A stretch of DNA of 64,000 bases. Source: Microbacterium sp. CFH 31415 (lineage in GTDB: Bacteria > Actinomycetota > Actinomycetes > Actinomycetales > Microbacteriaceae). The stretch covers positions 203,508 to 267,507 of the forward strand of contig NZ_JAKYXC010000010.1 of NCBI RefSeq assembly GCF_022538185.1. The letters run 5' to 3'. Shown here piece after piece: positions 8,323-16,761 of the stretch. The position numbers were made by a program, and so were the translations under genes. The notes below the pieces were generated by a model. The model worked only from the letters and a program-made list of their open reading frames with translations, was not told the DNA's origin and did not search any database. The first letter of the stretch is position 1; every line of letters begins with the position of its first letter.

Positions 8323-8788
8323 GGCGGTCGAACAGGCGCGGCACGCCGCGGCTACCGTCGAGGAGCGCGTTCGTGCGGCGGCGCACCCGCCAGCCGCCGT
8401 GGCCGCGCTCGAGCTCCCAGCGGTTGGCGGACAGCCGCTCTACGCGCCAGCTCTCACCGCTGCGCAGAACCAGCATCGAGTGGTTGACGGCGACCGCCGA
8501 GTCGCCGTCGATCTCAACCCGTGGGCTCGTGAGAATGTGTCCGCATCCCGCCTCGACGTAGGCGCGATGGCCGGGCAGGTCGACCAGCTGTGCGACCTCC
8601 TGCCCCTCGAGCGTCACGGAGTCGAATGCGTATGCCCCGTCCTCCGCCCACAGCTCGGCGAGCGACTGGCCGTCGAGGGAGTCGACCGCCGGACCGTAGC
8701 GCGAGACGAGGTCGATTATCGCCAGGCGATCCTCCACCGCGCGCAGGCGCGCCTCGAGGTCGGCCATCCGCTCCTCGCCCACGCTCAC
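8318..8788 (-). CDS. SnoaL-like (NTF2-fold) protein
   Basis: About 156 residues. The N-terminal helix ADLEARLRAVEDRLAIIDLVSRYGPAVDSLD and the following LWAEDGAY are typical of the SnoaL_4 branch, which includes ring-hydroxylating-dioxygenase small-subunit-like and dehydratase/isomerase proteins. The fold is also that of limonene-epoxide hydrolase, but I cannot see that enzyme's Asp-Arg-Asp triad clearly. GTG 8788 gives a GTGA overlap with the gene upstream; ATG 8767 behind GAGGAG would be a shorter form. It is cotranscribed with the EthD-like gene under site 3. Function is not established. Confidence 0.72.
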   Translation of the reverse strand: MSVGEERMADLEARLRAVEDRLAIIDLVSRYGPAVDSLDGQSLAELWAEDGAYAFDSVTLEGQEVAQLVDLPGHRAYVEAGCGHILTSPRVEIDGDSAVAVNHSMLVLRSGESWRVERLSANRWELERGHGGWRVRRRTNALLDGSRGVPRLFDRR

Positions 8789-9558
8789 CAGTCCTGCCAT
8801 GGGTTGATCGTTGTGAGCGGACCGGACATCAGCACTTCCTCTGCCGTGGAGGCCTCCGGGTCGGCCGCGGCATCCAGCTGTTGCGTCGTCCGCGCGATCT
8901 CGGATGACGCCTCCAGGGGGTCGCCGTCGAGGTAGGCGAGCCGGATGCGCAGCGACTGCGGGACGATGGTGTCGTCGCCCGCGAGGGGCAGCGACGAGTG
9001 CTGCTGGGGGAACGCGAAGGAAAAAGTCCACGCGCCGGCGACGCCGTCCAGGCGCAGCAGCTCCGGAATGAGCTCGCGGTCCTCCCACCGGAACCGCTCG
9101 TGGGCGGCCAGGCCGTGGTGATCCGCGTAGCGGCTCATCGTGAAGTGGATGCCGCGGTTGGGCCTGAACGGCAGCACCTCGGCACCTACGCCGATGCGCG
9201 GCGCCGCATGGCCCGCCACCGGCCGGAAGAAGCCGAGGAACGGACGGCTGACGCCGGGGATGATGGGGCCGCGCCCCCACTGGAACGAGTCCTCTCCCAA
9301 CCTGGTCCAGGCCCTCACGCTCTCGTCGACCGGCTGCCGGAACCAGTACATCGCGACGTAGTCGACGCCGGCGAACTCCGCGGACGCCGACCCGTGATCC
9401 TTCAGGCCGTCACGCCGCGCCCACCGGTCACCCCAGGCGACGCCCGGGAGGGCGAGGTTCTCGGGCCGGTGATCCAGCTGGTGCCACTCGTTGTAGGCAC
9501 GGTGGACCGTCGGGTCCGTGAGCTCCACGAACGAGAAGAATGCGAGGTCTGCGAACAT
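8785..9558 (-). CDS. Uncharacterised EthD-like protein
   Basis: 257 residues with no clear catalytic motif. The opening MFADLAFFSFVELTD, then YNEWHQLDHRPENLALPGV, recall the ferredoxin-like alpha-beta barrel proteins of the EthD/Dabb type, where an NEWxxxDH element is common, and a second similar module seems to start near residue 130 (RGIHFTMSRYADHHGLAAHERF). ATG 9558 has GGGGAG at 5 nt spacing. Operator site 3 lies 17 bp upstream, so it is part of the island regulon. I do not recognise a precise function. Confidence 0.6.
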   Translation of the reverse strand: MFADLAFFSFVELTDPTVHRAYNEWHQLDHRPENLALPGVAWGDRWARRDGLKDHGSASAEFAGVDYVAMYWFRQPVDESVRAWTRLGEDSFQWGRGPIIPGVSRPFLGFFRPVAGHAAPRIGVGAEVLPFRPNRGIHFTMSRYADHHGLAAHERFRWEDRELIPELLRLDGVAGAWTFSFAFPQQHSSLPLAGDDTIVPQSLRIRLAYLDGDPLEASSEIARTTQQLDAAADPEASTAEEVLMSGPLTTINPWQDW

Positions 9559-9574
9559 GGCGACTCCCCATTGA

Positions 9575-9602
9575 GTAACAAAGCGCTTGCTTGGTTACGC
9601 TA
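9575..9602 (-). promoter_or_regulatory. Promoter and operator site 3 of 3
   Basis: The core at 9578-9591, ACAAAGCGCTTGCT, differs by one base from the AnCAAGnnCTTGnT pattern of site 2. Outer arms GTAAC and GTTAC extend the dyad to 9575-9598. On the minus strand a -10-like TAGCGT (9602-9597) precedes it, and GCTAGCnT followed by CAAGCAA...GCTT repeats the arrangement of site 1 with one base difference in spacing. It would control the EthD-like/SnoaL-like pair. Confidence 0.5.
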
Positions 9603-9641
9603 GCAGGTCATTCGCACACCGCGCACTCGTGCGCCCTCGCC

Positions 9642-10826
9642 TTACGCCTCCCAGCGCCGGATCAGCGCCGCCAGCGCCTGGCCGCCGCCGATGCACATCG
9701 TCACCACGGCGTACTCGAGGTCGCGGCGCTGCAGGTCCAGCGCGGCGCGAACGGTGAGGATCGCGCCCGTCGCACCGACGGCATGCCCGAGCGCAATCGC
9801 GCCGCCGTACGGATTGACGCGCGCGGGGTCCAGTCCCGCATCGCGGATCACGGCGACCGCCTGGGCAGCGAACGCCTCGTTCAGCTCGATCACATCGACG
9901 TCGGCCGCCGTGAGACCCGTCTGCGCCCACAGCCGCTCGAGCGCGTACACCGGGGCGTAGCCCATGAACTCGGGCTCGTTGCCAGCGGTCGCCACTGCCT
10001 CGATCGTCGCCAGTGCGGGCAGCCCCTGCGCGCGCACGTCGGCCTCGCGCATGAGCACGGTAGCCCCGGCGCCGTCGTTGATCCCCGATGCGTTGCCTGC
10101 GGTGACCGACCCGTCCTTCTGGAACGCCGGACGCAGCCCCGCGAGTGTCTCGAGCGTCGTCCCCGGCTTCGGGTGCTCGTCGACGGAGACCTCGACCGGC
10201 TTGCGGCCGGACGTCGTCACCGTCACGATCTCCTCCGCGAACGCGGCCCTCGCGGCATCCGTCGCAGCCCGTCGCTGGCTCTCCACGGCGAACTCGTCCT
10301 GCTCGGCCCGCGAGACGCCGTACTTCGCCGCGACGTTCTCGGCGGTCACGCCCATATGCGTGCCCGAGAACGGATCGGTCAGCATCGCCACCGTCCCGTC
10401 GACCAAGGTGCGGTCGCCGAGCCTGTCGTTGAAGCGGGCGTTGAAGTCGTAGAAGGGCATCCGCGTCATGTTCTCGTCGCCGCCGGCGACGATGACGTCG
10501 GCGCCACCCCACAGCAGCTCCTGTGCGCCCGACCAGATCGCCTGCAGTCCCGACCCGCAGAGTCGGTTGACCGTGAGGGCGGGCGTGCGCACCGGCATCC
10601 CGGCCGCCAAGGCGACTCGGCGCGCGTTGTAGGCGTCACCGGCCACCTGGCCGATGCAGCCCATCACGACCTCGTCGACCTGGTCCGCGCCGAGTCCCGC
10701 CCGGCGCAGTGCCTCCACCACGGCGGCAGCGCCGAGCTCGTGGGCGGGAGTGTCACGGAACACTCCGCCGAAGCTGCCCACCGGGGTGCGGGCACCGGCG
10801 ACGATGGCGACCTTCTCACGAGTCAT
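9642..10826 (-). CDS. Thiolase (acetyl-CoA acyltransferase type)
   Basis: A 394-residue thiolase with the nucleophilic Cys in VNRLCGSGLQAI near residue 89 and the second active-site Cys in MCIGGGQALA near 377. The histidine motif NPYGGAIALGHAVGATG is changed from the usual GHPxG to GHAVG, but the catalytic His itself remains. An AAGGAG lies upstream of ATG 10826. It follows the methylcitrate genes and a thioesterase on the same strand and would cleave a beta-ketoacyl-CoA, feeding acetyl-CoA or propionyl-CoA to central metabolism. Confidence 0.9.
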   Translation of the reverse strand: MTREKVAIVAGARTPVGSFGGVFRDTPAHELGAAAVVEALRRAGLGADQVDEVVMGCIGQVAGDAYNARRVALAAGMPVRTPALTVNRLCGSGLQAIWSGAQELLWGGADVIVAGGDENMTRMPFYDFNARFNDRLGDRTLVDGTVAMLTDPFSGTHMGVTAENVAAKYGVSRAEQDEFAVESQRRAATDAARAAFAEEIVTVTTSGRKPVEVSVDEHPKPGTTLETLAGLRPAFQKDGSVTAGNASGINDGAGATVLMREADVRAQGLPALATIEAVATAGNEPEFMGYAPVYALERLWAQTGLTAADVDVIELNEAFAAQAVAVIRDAGLDPARVNPYGGAIALGHAVGATGAILTVRAALDLQRRDLEYAVVTMCIGGGQALAALIRRWEA

Positions 10827-10915
10827 ACGGGCAGTTCTCCTTCAGTCCAGGCTCTTGCAGTAGCCGCGCGGTCCGCGCGCGACGGAGTGAGTCGAATGGA
10901 TGCCGCCGCTCACCC

Positions 10916-11371
10916 TCAGCCCCGCTCCCCCGGCGTTCCATAGGTCGAGCGCTGCTCGATCACGGCGAGCGTGCAGCGCGAGATGCAGGCCAGCCGCCCC
11001 GCGTCGTCGACGATGCGCACCTCCCACACCTGCGACCGGCGGCCGATCGCGGCGGGCGTCGCCGTCGCGGTCACCCACCCGGCGAAAACCGGACGGATGT
11101 GGTTGGCATTGATCTCCTGGCCGACGACGTGGAACCGCTCACGGTCCACCGCCAGGTAGCCCGCCCACGATGCGAGCGTCTCGGCCAGGGCGACCGACGC
11201 GCCGCCGTGCAGGACGCCCGCCGGCTGGACGGAGCGCCGGTCCACCGGCATCCGTCCCACCAGCGCGTCGTCGCGGACCTCGACGATCTCGATGCCGAGG
11301 TTCTCGATGAGCGTGCCCGTGGCCATCGCCGTGAGGTCGATCCCCGAGACGTCGCCGAACCACAGGCTCAC
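10916..11371 (-). CDS. PaaI/DHNA-CoA-type hotdog thioesterase
   Basis: 151 residues with the signature GVLHGGASVALAETLAS, in which the acidic residue of the long helix is the usual general base, and the strand NHIRPVFAGWVTATA. Family members cleave 1,4-dihydroxy-2-naphthoyl-CoA, phenylacetyl-CoA or related esters. GTG 11371 starts 4 bp after the prpC stop, so it is translated from the same message. Its presence in a prp operon is not typical and suggests release of a stalled acyl-CoA from the same substrate. Confidence 0.82.
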   Translation of the reverse strand: MSLWFGDVSGIDLTAMATGTLIENLGIEIVEVRDDALVGRMPVDRRSVQPAGVLHGGASVALAETLASWAGYLAVDRERFHVVGQEINANHIRPVFAGWVTATATPAAIGRRSQVWEVRIVDDAGRLACISRCTLAVIEQRSTYGTPGERG

Positions 11372-11375
11372 GGCG

Positions 11376-12566
11376 TCACCCCGCGGCTTCCTCTTGGCGC
11401 TCGGCGGCGGCGAGCTCCGCCTCGTCGGGCACGTAGCCCTCGATGTGGCGCTCGTCGGGGCCGTTGTACGCGGACAGCGGGCGAATGAGCGCGTTGGATG
11501 CGGCCTGCTCCATGATGTGCGCGGTCCAGCCGGTCACCCGCGCCGCCACGAAGAGCGGCGTGAACGTCAGCGTGTCGAAGCCCATGAGGTTGTAGGCCGG
11601 ACCCGACGGGTAGTCGAGGTTCGGGTAGATGCCCTTGCGGCTGACGAACTCCGACTCGAGGGTGTCGTAGAGCGCGGCGACATCGGGCCGGTCGTAGTGC
11701 TCGACGAGCGTGTCGAGCGCCTTCTTCATCGTCGGCACGCGCGAGTCGCCCTTCTTGTAGACGCGGTGCCCGAAGCCCATGATCTTGCGCTTCTCCGCGA
11801 GCGCCTCGTCGAGCCACGGCCCCACCTTCTCGGCCGTGCCGATCTCGTCGAAGATGTGCAGGACGGCCTCGTTGGCGCCGCCGTGCAGCGGACCCTTGAG
11901 CGCGCCGATCGCACCGACGACGGCCGAGTACAGGTCGCTCAGGGTCGACGTGACCACGCGGGCGGTGAACGTCGAGGCGTTGAAGGAGTGCTCAGCGTAA
12001 AGGATCATCGACCGGTTGAACGCATCGACGACGACCTCGTCAGCTTCTTCGCCGAACGTCATCCACAGGAAGTTGGCCGCGTAGTCGAGGTCGTTGCGCG
12101 GGGCGATCGGCTGCTGACCACGGCGGCGGCGCTGGCCGTATGCGACGATCGCCGGGAGGACGGCGAACAGACGGATGCTGCGCGCGAGGTTGTCGTCGGC
12201 GCTGCCGCTGGCGTCGAGCACCGAGCCGATGCCCGCCATGTCGCGCGCGCCGATCAGGCTCACGGCGGTGCGCACTTCGTCCATAGGGTGGGCGTCGACG
12301 GGGACCAGGTCGATGGCGGCGCGCACGTCCGGCGGCAGCGCGCGGTAGGACCGCTCGGTGGCGCGCAGGTGCGCGAGCTCGACCTCGGTCGGCAGCTCGC
12401 CGTGCCAGAGCAGATACGCGACCGCCTCGAACGGCTGGGTGGAGGCGAGCTCCTGCACGGGGTATCCCCGGTACAACAGCGAGTTCGTCTCAGGGTTGAC
12501 CTTCGAGACCGCCGTGTAGTCGACGACGACACCGGCAAGGCCCTTCTTGATGTCGGGTTCGGTCAT
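11376..12566 (-). CDS. prpC: 2-Methylcitrate synthase
   Basis: A 396-residue citrate-synthase-family protein that condenses propionyl-CoA with oxaloacetate. It begins MTEPDIKKGLAGVVVDYTAVSKV, as PrpC proteins do, and carries the catalytic His region GPLHGGANEAV and GFGHRVYKKGDSRV. It is shorter than housekeeping type II citrate synthase and adjoins prpB and prpD, which supports methylcitrate over citrate synthesis. AAGGAG precedes ATG 12566. A 23 bp gap separates it from prpB. Confidence 0.93.
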   Translation of the reverse strand: MTEPDIKKGLAGVVVDYTAVSKVNPETNSLLYRGYPVQELASTQPFEAVAYLLWHGELPTEVELAHLRATERSYRALPPDVRAAIDLVPVDAHPMDEVRTAVSLIGARDMAGIGSVLDASGSADDNLARSIRLFAVLPAIVAYGQRRRRGQQPIAPRNDLDYAANFLWMTFGEEADEVVVDAFNRSMILYAEHSFNASTFTARVVTSTLSDLYSAVVGAIGALKGPLHGGANEAVLHIFDEIGTAEKVGPWLDEALAEKRKIMGFGHRVYKKGDSRVPTMKKALDTLVEHYDRPDVAALYDTLESEFVSRKGIYPNLDYPSGPAYNLMGFDTLTFTPLFVAARVTGWTAHIMEQAASNALIRPLSAYNGPDERHIEGYVPDEAELAAAERQEEAAG

Positions 12567-12589
12567 GACTGCTCCTTCGGGTCAGTGAC

Positions 12590-13489
12590 TCAGCGCTGGA
12601 TCTGGAAGTTGAAGACGTCCTGGTCGAAGTGGTTGTACTGCTCGTAGTCGATCAGGTCGTACAGATCGGCGCGGTGCTGCATCTCGCCGAGCTTCGAGGT
12701 CAGGTGCCCCTCGCCTGAGAGCGTATCGAGAGCGCGGGATGCCGCACCCATCGCGATCCGCAGCAGCGAGACGGGCCAGATCACGATGTTGACGCCGGCA
12801 CTGCGCAGCTGCTCGGTCGAAAAGAGGTCGCTCTTGCCGAACTCGGTCATGTTCGCGAGGATCGGCACGTCCAGCGCGGCCCGCATCGCCTCGAACTCGC
12901 CCAGGTCGCGCATGGCCTCCGGGAAGATGGCATCGGCGCCGGCATCCACCAGCGCCTTCGCGCGGTCGATCGCGGCATCCATCCCATCGACCGCGCGGAT
13001 GTCGGTGCGCGCCATGATCAGGAAGTTCGGGTCGCGACGCGCGTCGACGGCGGCCCGGATGCGCTTGACGGCGGTGTCCTCGTCGACGACGGACTTGCCG
13101 TCGAGGTGGCCGCAGCGCTTCGGGTTGATCTGGTCCTCGATATGCGTTCCGGCGAGCCCGGCGTCTTCGAGCGTCTGGATCGTGCGGGCGACGTTCATGG
13201 GCTCGCCGAAGCCGGTGTCGGCGTCGATGATCGCCGGCAGGTCGGTCATGCGCGCGATCTGCTGCCCCCGGCCGGCCACCTCGGTGAGGGTCGTGAGCCC
13301 GATGTCGGGCAGTCCGAGATCGGCGGACAGCACGGCACCCGAGATGTAGACGCCCTCGAAGCCCTTGCGCTCGATGAGGCGCGCGCTGAGCGGGTTGAAT
13401 GCGCCGGGGAACCGGAGCAGCTCACCCGAGGCGAGCCGCTCGCGGAGCAGGCGCCGCTTCTCGGCGGCCGTCACGCCGGAGTACAGCAT
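12590..13489 (-). CDS. prpB: 2-Methylisocitrate lyase
   Basis: A 299-residue isocitrate-lyase/PEP-mutase family protein that splits 2-methylisocitrate to pyruvate and succinate. Visible marks are the gating-loop motif NPKRCGHLDGK with the catalytic Cys, DADTGFGEP for metal binding, and MARTDIRAVDGMD. ATG 13489 shares one base with the prpD stop (TGATG), indicating translational coupling. The same frame stays open far upstream, but that region is the antisense shadow of prpD. Confidence 0.94.
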   Translation of the reverse strand: MLYSGVTAAEKRRLLRERLASGELLRFPGAFNPLSARLIERKGFEGVYISGAVLSADLGLPDIGLTTLTEVAGRGQQIARMTDLPAIIDADTGFGEPMNVARTIQTLEDAGLAGTHIEDQINPKRCGHLDGKSVVDEDTAVKRIRAAVDARRDPNFLIMARTDIRAVDGMDAAIDRAKALVDAGADAIFPEAMRDLGEFEAMRAALDVPILANMTEFGKSDLFSTEQLRSAGVNIVIWPVSLLRIAMGAASRALDTLSGEGHLTSKLGEMQHRADLYDLIDYEQYNHFDQDVFNFQIQR

Positions 13490-15015
13490 CAGAACAGGCC
13501 CTTGGGCGCGGGTGCCGCAGCGAGCACGCCGAACTCGGCGACGATCGAGAGCTGCTGCACCTCTTCCGGCGTGAGCTCGGGCAGGCGCTCGGCGAGGTCG
13601 AGGAACCGGTCGATCTCCTCGGCGGAGAGCACCGGCTCGGCCAGGATGCGGAACTTGCGGATGTAGTCCGCACGGGCGAACGGGCGCGCACCGAGCGGGT
13701 GCGCGTCGGCGACGGCGATCTCGTCCTCGATCGTCTCGCCGCTCGTCAGGCGGATCTCGACGCGACCGCCGAACGCCTTCTCGTTCGGGTCCTCCGAGTG
13801 GTAGCGGCGCGTCCACTCCGCGTCCTCGGCGGTCGTGATCTTGTGCCACAGCGCGACGGTGTCCTCGCGGCCCGCGCGCTCGGGGGCGTACGAGTCGACA
13901 TGGTGCCAGCCGCCGTCCTGCAGCGCGACAGCGAAGATGTACGGGATCGAGTGGTCGAGCGTCTCGCGCGACGCCTTCGGGTCGTACTTCTGCGGGTCGT
14001 TCGCGCCCGAGCCGATGACGTAGTGGGTGTGGTGCGAGGTGTGCAGCACGATCGACTCGACGTTCGCCGGATCGATCAGCTCGGGGTGCTCGCCGTGGAG
14101 CTTGCGCGCCAGGTCGATCCACGCCTGCGCCTGGTACTCGGCCGAGTGCTCCTTCGTGTACGAGTCGAGGATGCCGCGCTTCGGCTCGCCGGGGGCGGGC
14201 AGCGGCACGTCGTACGAGGCGTCGGGTCCGTCGAGCATCCACGCGACGACGCCGTCCTCGCCTTCGTAGATCGGGCTGGGCGAGGTCTCGCCGCGCATCG
14301 CGCGGTCGACGGCCTCGACCGCCATCTTCCCGGCGAAGGCGGGGGCGTGGGCCTTCCAGGTCGAGATCTCGCCCTTGCGCGACTGGCGCGTGGCGGTGGT
14401 GGTGTGCAGCGCCTGGCCGACGGCCTGGTAGATCGTCTCGACGTCGAGGCCGAGGAGCGTGCCGATGCCGGCCGCGGCCGAGGGGCCGAGGTGGGCGACG
14501 TGGTCGATCTTGTGCTTGTGGAGGCAGATCGCGCGCACGAGGTCGATCTGGATCTCGTAGCCGGTCGCAAGGCCGCGCACCAGCGCCGCGCCGTCGGCGC
14601 CGACGTGCTGGGCGACCGCGAGGATCGGCGGGATGTTGTCGCCGGGGTGCGAGTAGTCGGCCGCCAGGAAGGTGTCGTGGTAGTCGAGCTCGCGCACGGC
14701 GACGCCGTTCGCCCACGCCGCCCACTCCGGGCTGGTGCGGCGGTCGAGAGCGCAGCCGAACACGGTCGCGCCGTTGCCGCCGACCGACACCGCGTGGTCG
14801 AGCGCCTGCTGACGAGCCGCGCTGACGGGAGCGCGGGTGAGGGATGCCGCGGCCACGGCGGCGTTGTCGATGACGCGGTTGATGATCATGTCGACGACGT
14901 CGGGCTCGACCTCGACGGGGTCGGCGGCGATCGCGGCGATGTGCCAGGCAAGCTGTCCCTCGCGCGCGAGGTTCTCATCGCTGCGGTGGACTCGGAGGTG
15001 GTGGGTGACGGTCAT
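13489..15015 (-). CDS. prpD: 2-Methylcitrate dehydratase (MmgE/PrpD family)
   Basis: A 508-residue protein of the MmgE/PrpD family that dehydrates 2-methylcitrate to 2-methyl-cis-aconitate. Conserved segments include [13 protein letters not shown] [20 protein letters not shown], which carries the acidic and His residues of the active site, [22 protein letters not shown], and [15 protein letters not shown] near the C-terminus. Its start overlaps the GntR stop as ATGA (15015-15012). An AcnD-type alternative is not encoded here. Confidence 0.94.
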   Translation of the reverse strand: MTVTHHLRVHRSDENLAREGQLAWHIAAIAADPVEVEPDVVDMIINRVIDNAAVAAASLTRAPVSAARQQALDHAVSVGGNGATVFGCALDRRTSPEWAAWANGVAVRELDYHDTFLAADYSHPGDNIPPILAVAQHVGADGAALVRGLATGYEIQIDLVRAICLHKHKIDHVAHLGPSAAAGIGTLLGLDVETIYQAVGQALHTTTATRQSRKGEISTWKAHAPAFAGKMAVEAVDRAMRGETSPSPIYEGEDGVVAWMLDGPDASYDVPLPAPGEPKRGILDSYTKEHSAEYQAQAWIDLARKLHGEHPELIDPANVESIVLHTSHHTHYVIGSGANDPQKYDPKASRETLDHSIPYIFAVALQDGGWHHVDSYAPERAGREDTVALWHKITTAEDAEWTRRYHSEDPNEKAFGGRVEIRLTSGETIEDEIAVADAHPLGARPFARADYIRKFRILAEPVLSAEEIDRFLDLAERLPELTPEEVQQLSIVAEFGVLAAAPAPKGLF

Positions 15016-15650
15016 GATCGTCCTAACTTCAGTGACTCGAGGATGTTCGTGAGCGCGTTGTGCAGATGCACGTGCGTGGCGTGCGCGGCCAGGTCGGCGT
15101 CGCGCGCGGCGATCGCCGAGGCGATCAGGCGGTGCTCGGCGGCCGAGACCGCGAGCCGGTCGGGGTTGTCGCGCGCGAGGCGCCGCACCCGCACGAGATG
15201 GGTGCGCACCGTCTTGAGCGCGGCAGTGAGGTATTCGTTGGCGACCGACTCGTCGAGGCGGCGGTCGAACCGGGCGATGAGGGCGTAGTACGCGTCGGGT
15301 CCGGCGGCGCCGGCGACGTCCGTGCGCGCGAACTCGTCGGCGAGGTCGGCGAAAGCAGCGGCATCCCCGCGCTCGGCGGCGAGCCGGGCGGCGGACTCCT
15401 CCAGCGCGCGGCGCACCTCGAAGATCTCGCGGATGTCGCCGGCGTCGATCGGTGTGACGACGGTGACGCGCGGCGACTGCTGCGCGACGAGCCCGTCGGC
15501 CGCGAGCCGCCCGAGCGCTTCACGCAGAGGTGTGCGGCTGACCCCGAGACGAGCGGCCTGCTCGACCTCGCCGAGCACAGCCCCGGGGGGCAGAGCACCG
15601 TTCTGAATCTCGTCGAGGAGCGTCGCGTACGCCCGGTCACTTGCCCGCAT
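15012..15650 (-). CDS. GntR-family regulator, FCD subgroup
   Basis: 212 residues. An N-terminal winged helix ([16 protein letters not shown], then [21 protein letters not shown]) is followed by an FCD ligand domain with the metal-binding His residues expected in [10 protein letters not shown] and [11 protein letters not shown] 15650 has an excellent AGGAGG 8 nt upstream, so the longer upstream frame is not used. It is the first gene of the prp operon (ATGA overlap with prpD) and probably represses it, with 2-methylcitrate or a related acid as plausible effector. Two GTATACATA sites lie just upstream. Confidence 0.92.
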   Translation of the reverse strand: MRASDRAYATLLDEIQNGALPPGAVLGEVEQAARLGVSRTPLREALGRLAADGLVAQQSPRVTVVTPIDAGDIREIFEVRRALEESAARLAAERGDAAAFADLADEFARTDVAGAAGPDAYYALIARFDRRLDESVANEYLTAALKTVRTHLVRVRRLARDNPDRLAVSAAEHRLIASAIAARDADLAAHATHVHLHNALTNILESLKLGRS

Positions 15651-15683
15651 CGTTCGCACCTCCTCATTCACAACGCGACCTAG

Positions 15684-15745
15684 TGTATACATAAGCCGAC
15701 TGAAGAGCCAGCGGATGCCGCATCCATGCCCCATTCGTATACATA
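15684..15745. promoter_or_regulatory. Paired GntR operators upstream of the prp operon
   Basis: The nine-mer GTATACATA occurs at 15685-15693 and again at 15737-15745. The GTATAC core is the usual palindromic centre recognised by FCD-type GntR regulators, and the centre-to-centre distance is exactly 52 bp, five turns of B-DNA, so both face the same side of the helix. They lie 35 and 87 bp from the regulator's start and 70 or more bp before the divergent ABC gene. A dyad pair for cooperative binding or looping is inferred. Confidence 0.6.
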
Positions 15746-15777
15746 GAGCCGTGCATCGCCTTGCGCATGGACCAGTA

Positions 15778-15806
15778 TTCACAAATTCCTGAAATCGGCG
15801 TAGCGT
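15778..15806 (+). promoter_or_regulatory. Promoter of the ABC exporter operon
   Basis: TTCACA at 15778-15783 and TAGCGT at 15801-15806 are separated by exactly 17 bp. The ATG at 15814 begins 7 nt after the -10 box, where transcription should start, so the message would be leaderless. Confidence 0.6.
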
Positions 15807-15813
15807 GACCGGC

Positions 15814-16761
15814 ATGACCACCGTCATCCGCACCAGCGGCCTCGCCAAGCACTACGGCCGCGTCCACGCCCTCGACGGGCTCGACCTCGAGGTCGCGCCC
15901 GGCCAGGTCCACGGCTTCCTCGGCCCGAACGGCGCGGGCAAGTCCACCACGATCCGCATCCTCCTGGGGCTCGCGCGCGCGACCTCCGGCGAGGCATCCG
16001 TATTCGGTCTCCACCCGTGGAACGACGCGGTCGCGATCCATCGACGGGTCGCCTACATCCCCGGAGACGTGAGCGTCTGGCCGAACCTCTCCGGCGGCGA
16101 GGCCGTCGACCTGCTCGTGCGGCTCCGCGGAGCGTCGCGACGCGGCGGCGCATTCGCCCGCGAGAAGGCTCGCCTCATGGAGGCGTTCCAGTTCGACCCG
16201 CGCAAGAAGGGCCGCGCCTATTCGAAGGGCAATCGCCAGAAGGTCGCCCTCATCGCCGCCTTCGCCGTCCCCGCCGAGCTGTACATCTTCGACGAGCCCA
16301 CGAGCGGGCTCGACCCGCTGATGGACGTGATGTTCCGGCGCGAGGTCGCACGCGTGCGCGCAGCGGGCGCAACGGTGCTCCTGTCGAGCCACATCCTGTC
16401 GGAGGTCGAGCAGCTGTGCGATCGGGTCTCGATCATCCGCGACGGGCGCGTCATCGAGTCGGGCACCCTCTCCGACCTCCGTCATCTGACGCGCACGGAG
16501 GTGTCGTTCGAGGGAGCGGATGCCGCGGCCGCGGCCGCCCTCCCCGGGGCGCACGACGCGGTCGCCGAGGACGGGCGCGTGCGGTTCACCGTCGATTCCG
16601 ACCACGTGGCCGCCCTCCTCCCGGCCCTGGGAAGCCAGGGCGTCACGGGCCTGCGTGTCGCGCCCCCTTCTCTCGAGGAACTCTTCCTCCGCCATTACGG
16701 CGATGACATCGCCGAGCTCGAGGGCAACGGGCGTCCAGCGCTGCGGAGCGTTCGCCGGTGA
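15814..16761 (+). CDS. ABC transporter ATP-binding protein
   Basis: 315 residues. Walker A is GPNGAGKST near residue 42, Walker B is LYIFDEPTSGLD near 157, and the switch His is in LSSHILSEVEQLCDR. The signature is YSKGNRQKV instead of LSGGQ, as seen in the Actinobacterial polyketide/tetronasin-type exporters (DrrA-like branch). A C-terminal regulatory region follows after residue 220. The start is ATG 15814, leaderless as judged from the promoter; a GTG at 15805 overlaps the -10 box. The stop overlaps the permease start (GTGA). Confidence 0.9.
   Translation: MTTVIRTSGLAKHYGRVHALDGLDLEVAPGQVHGFLGPNGAGKSTTIRILLGLARATSGEASVFGLHPWNDAVAIHRRVAYIPGDVSVWPNLSGGEAVDLLVRLRGASRRGGAFAREKARLMEAFQFDPRKKGRAYSKGNRQKVALIAAFAVPAELYIFDEPTSGLDPLMDVMFRREVARVRAAGATVLLSSHILSEVEQLCDRVSIIRDGRVIESGTLSDLRHLTRTEVSFEGADAAAAAALPGAHDAVAEDGRVRFTVDSDHVAALLPALGSQGVTGLRVAPPSLEELFLRHYGDDIAELEGNGRPALRSVRR

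Noticed and set aside
12590..14725. An extended prpB of 711 residues
   Set aside because: Upstream of 13489 the frame is low-complexity antisense of prpD; the ATG at 13489 is coupled to the prpD stop.
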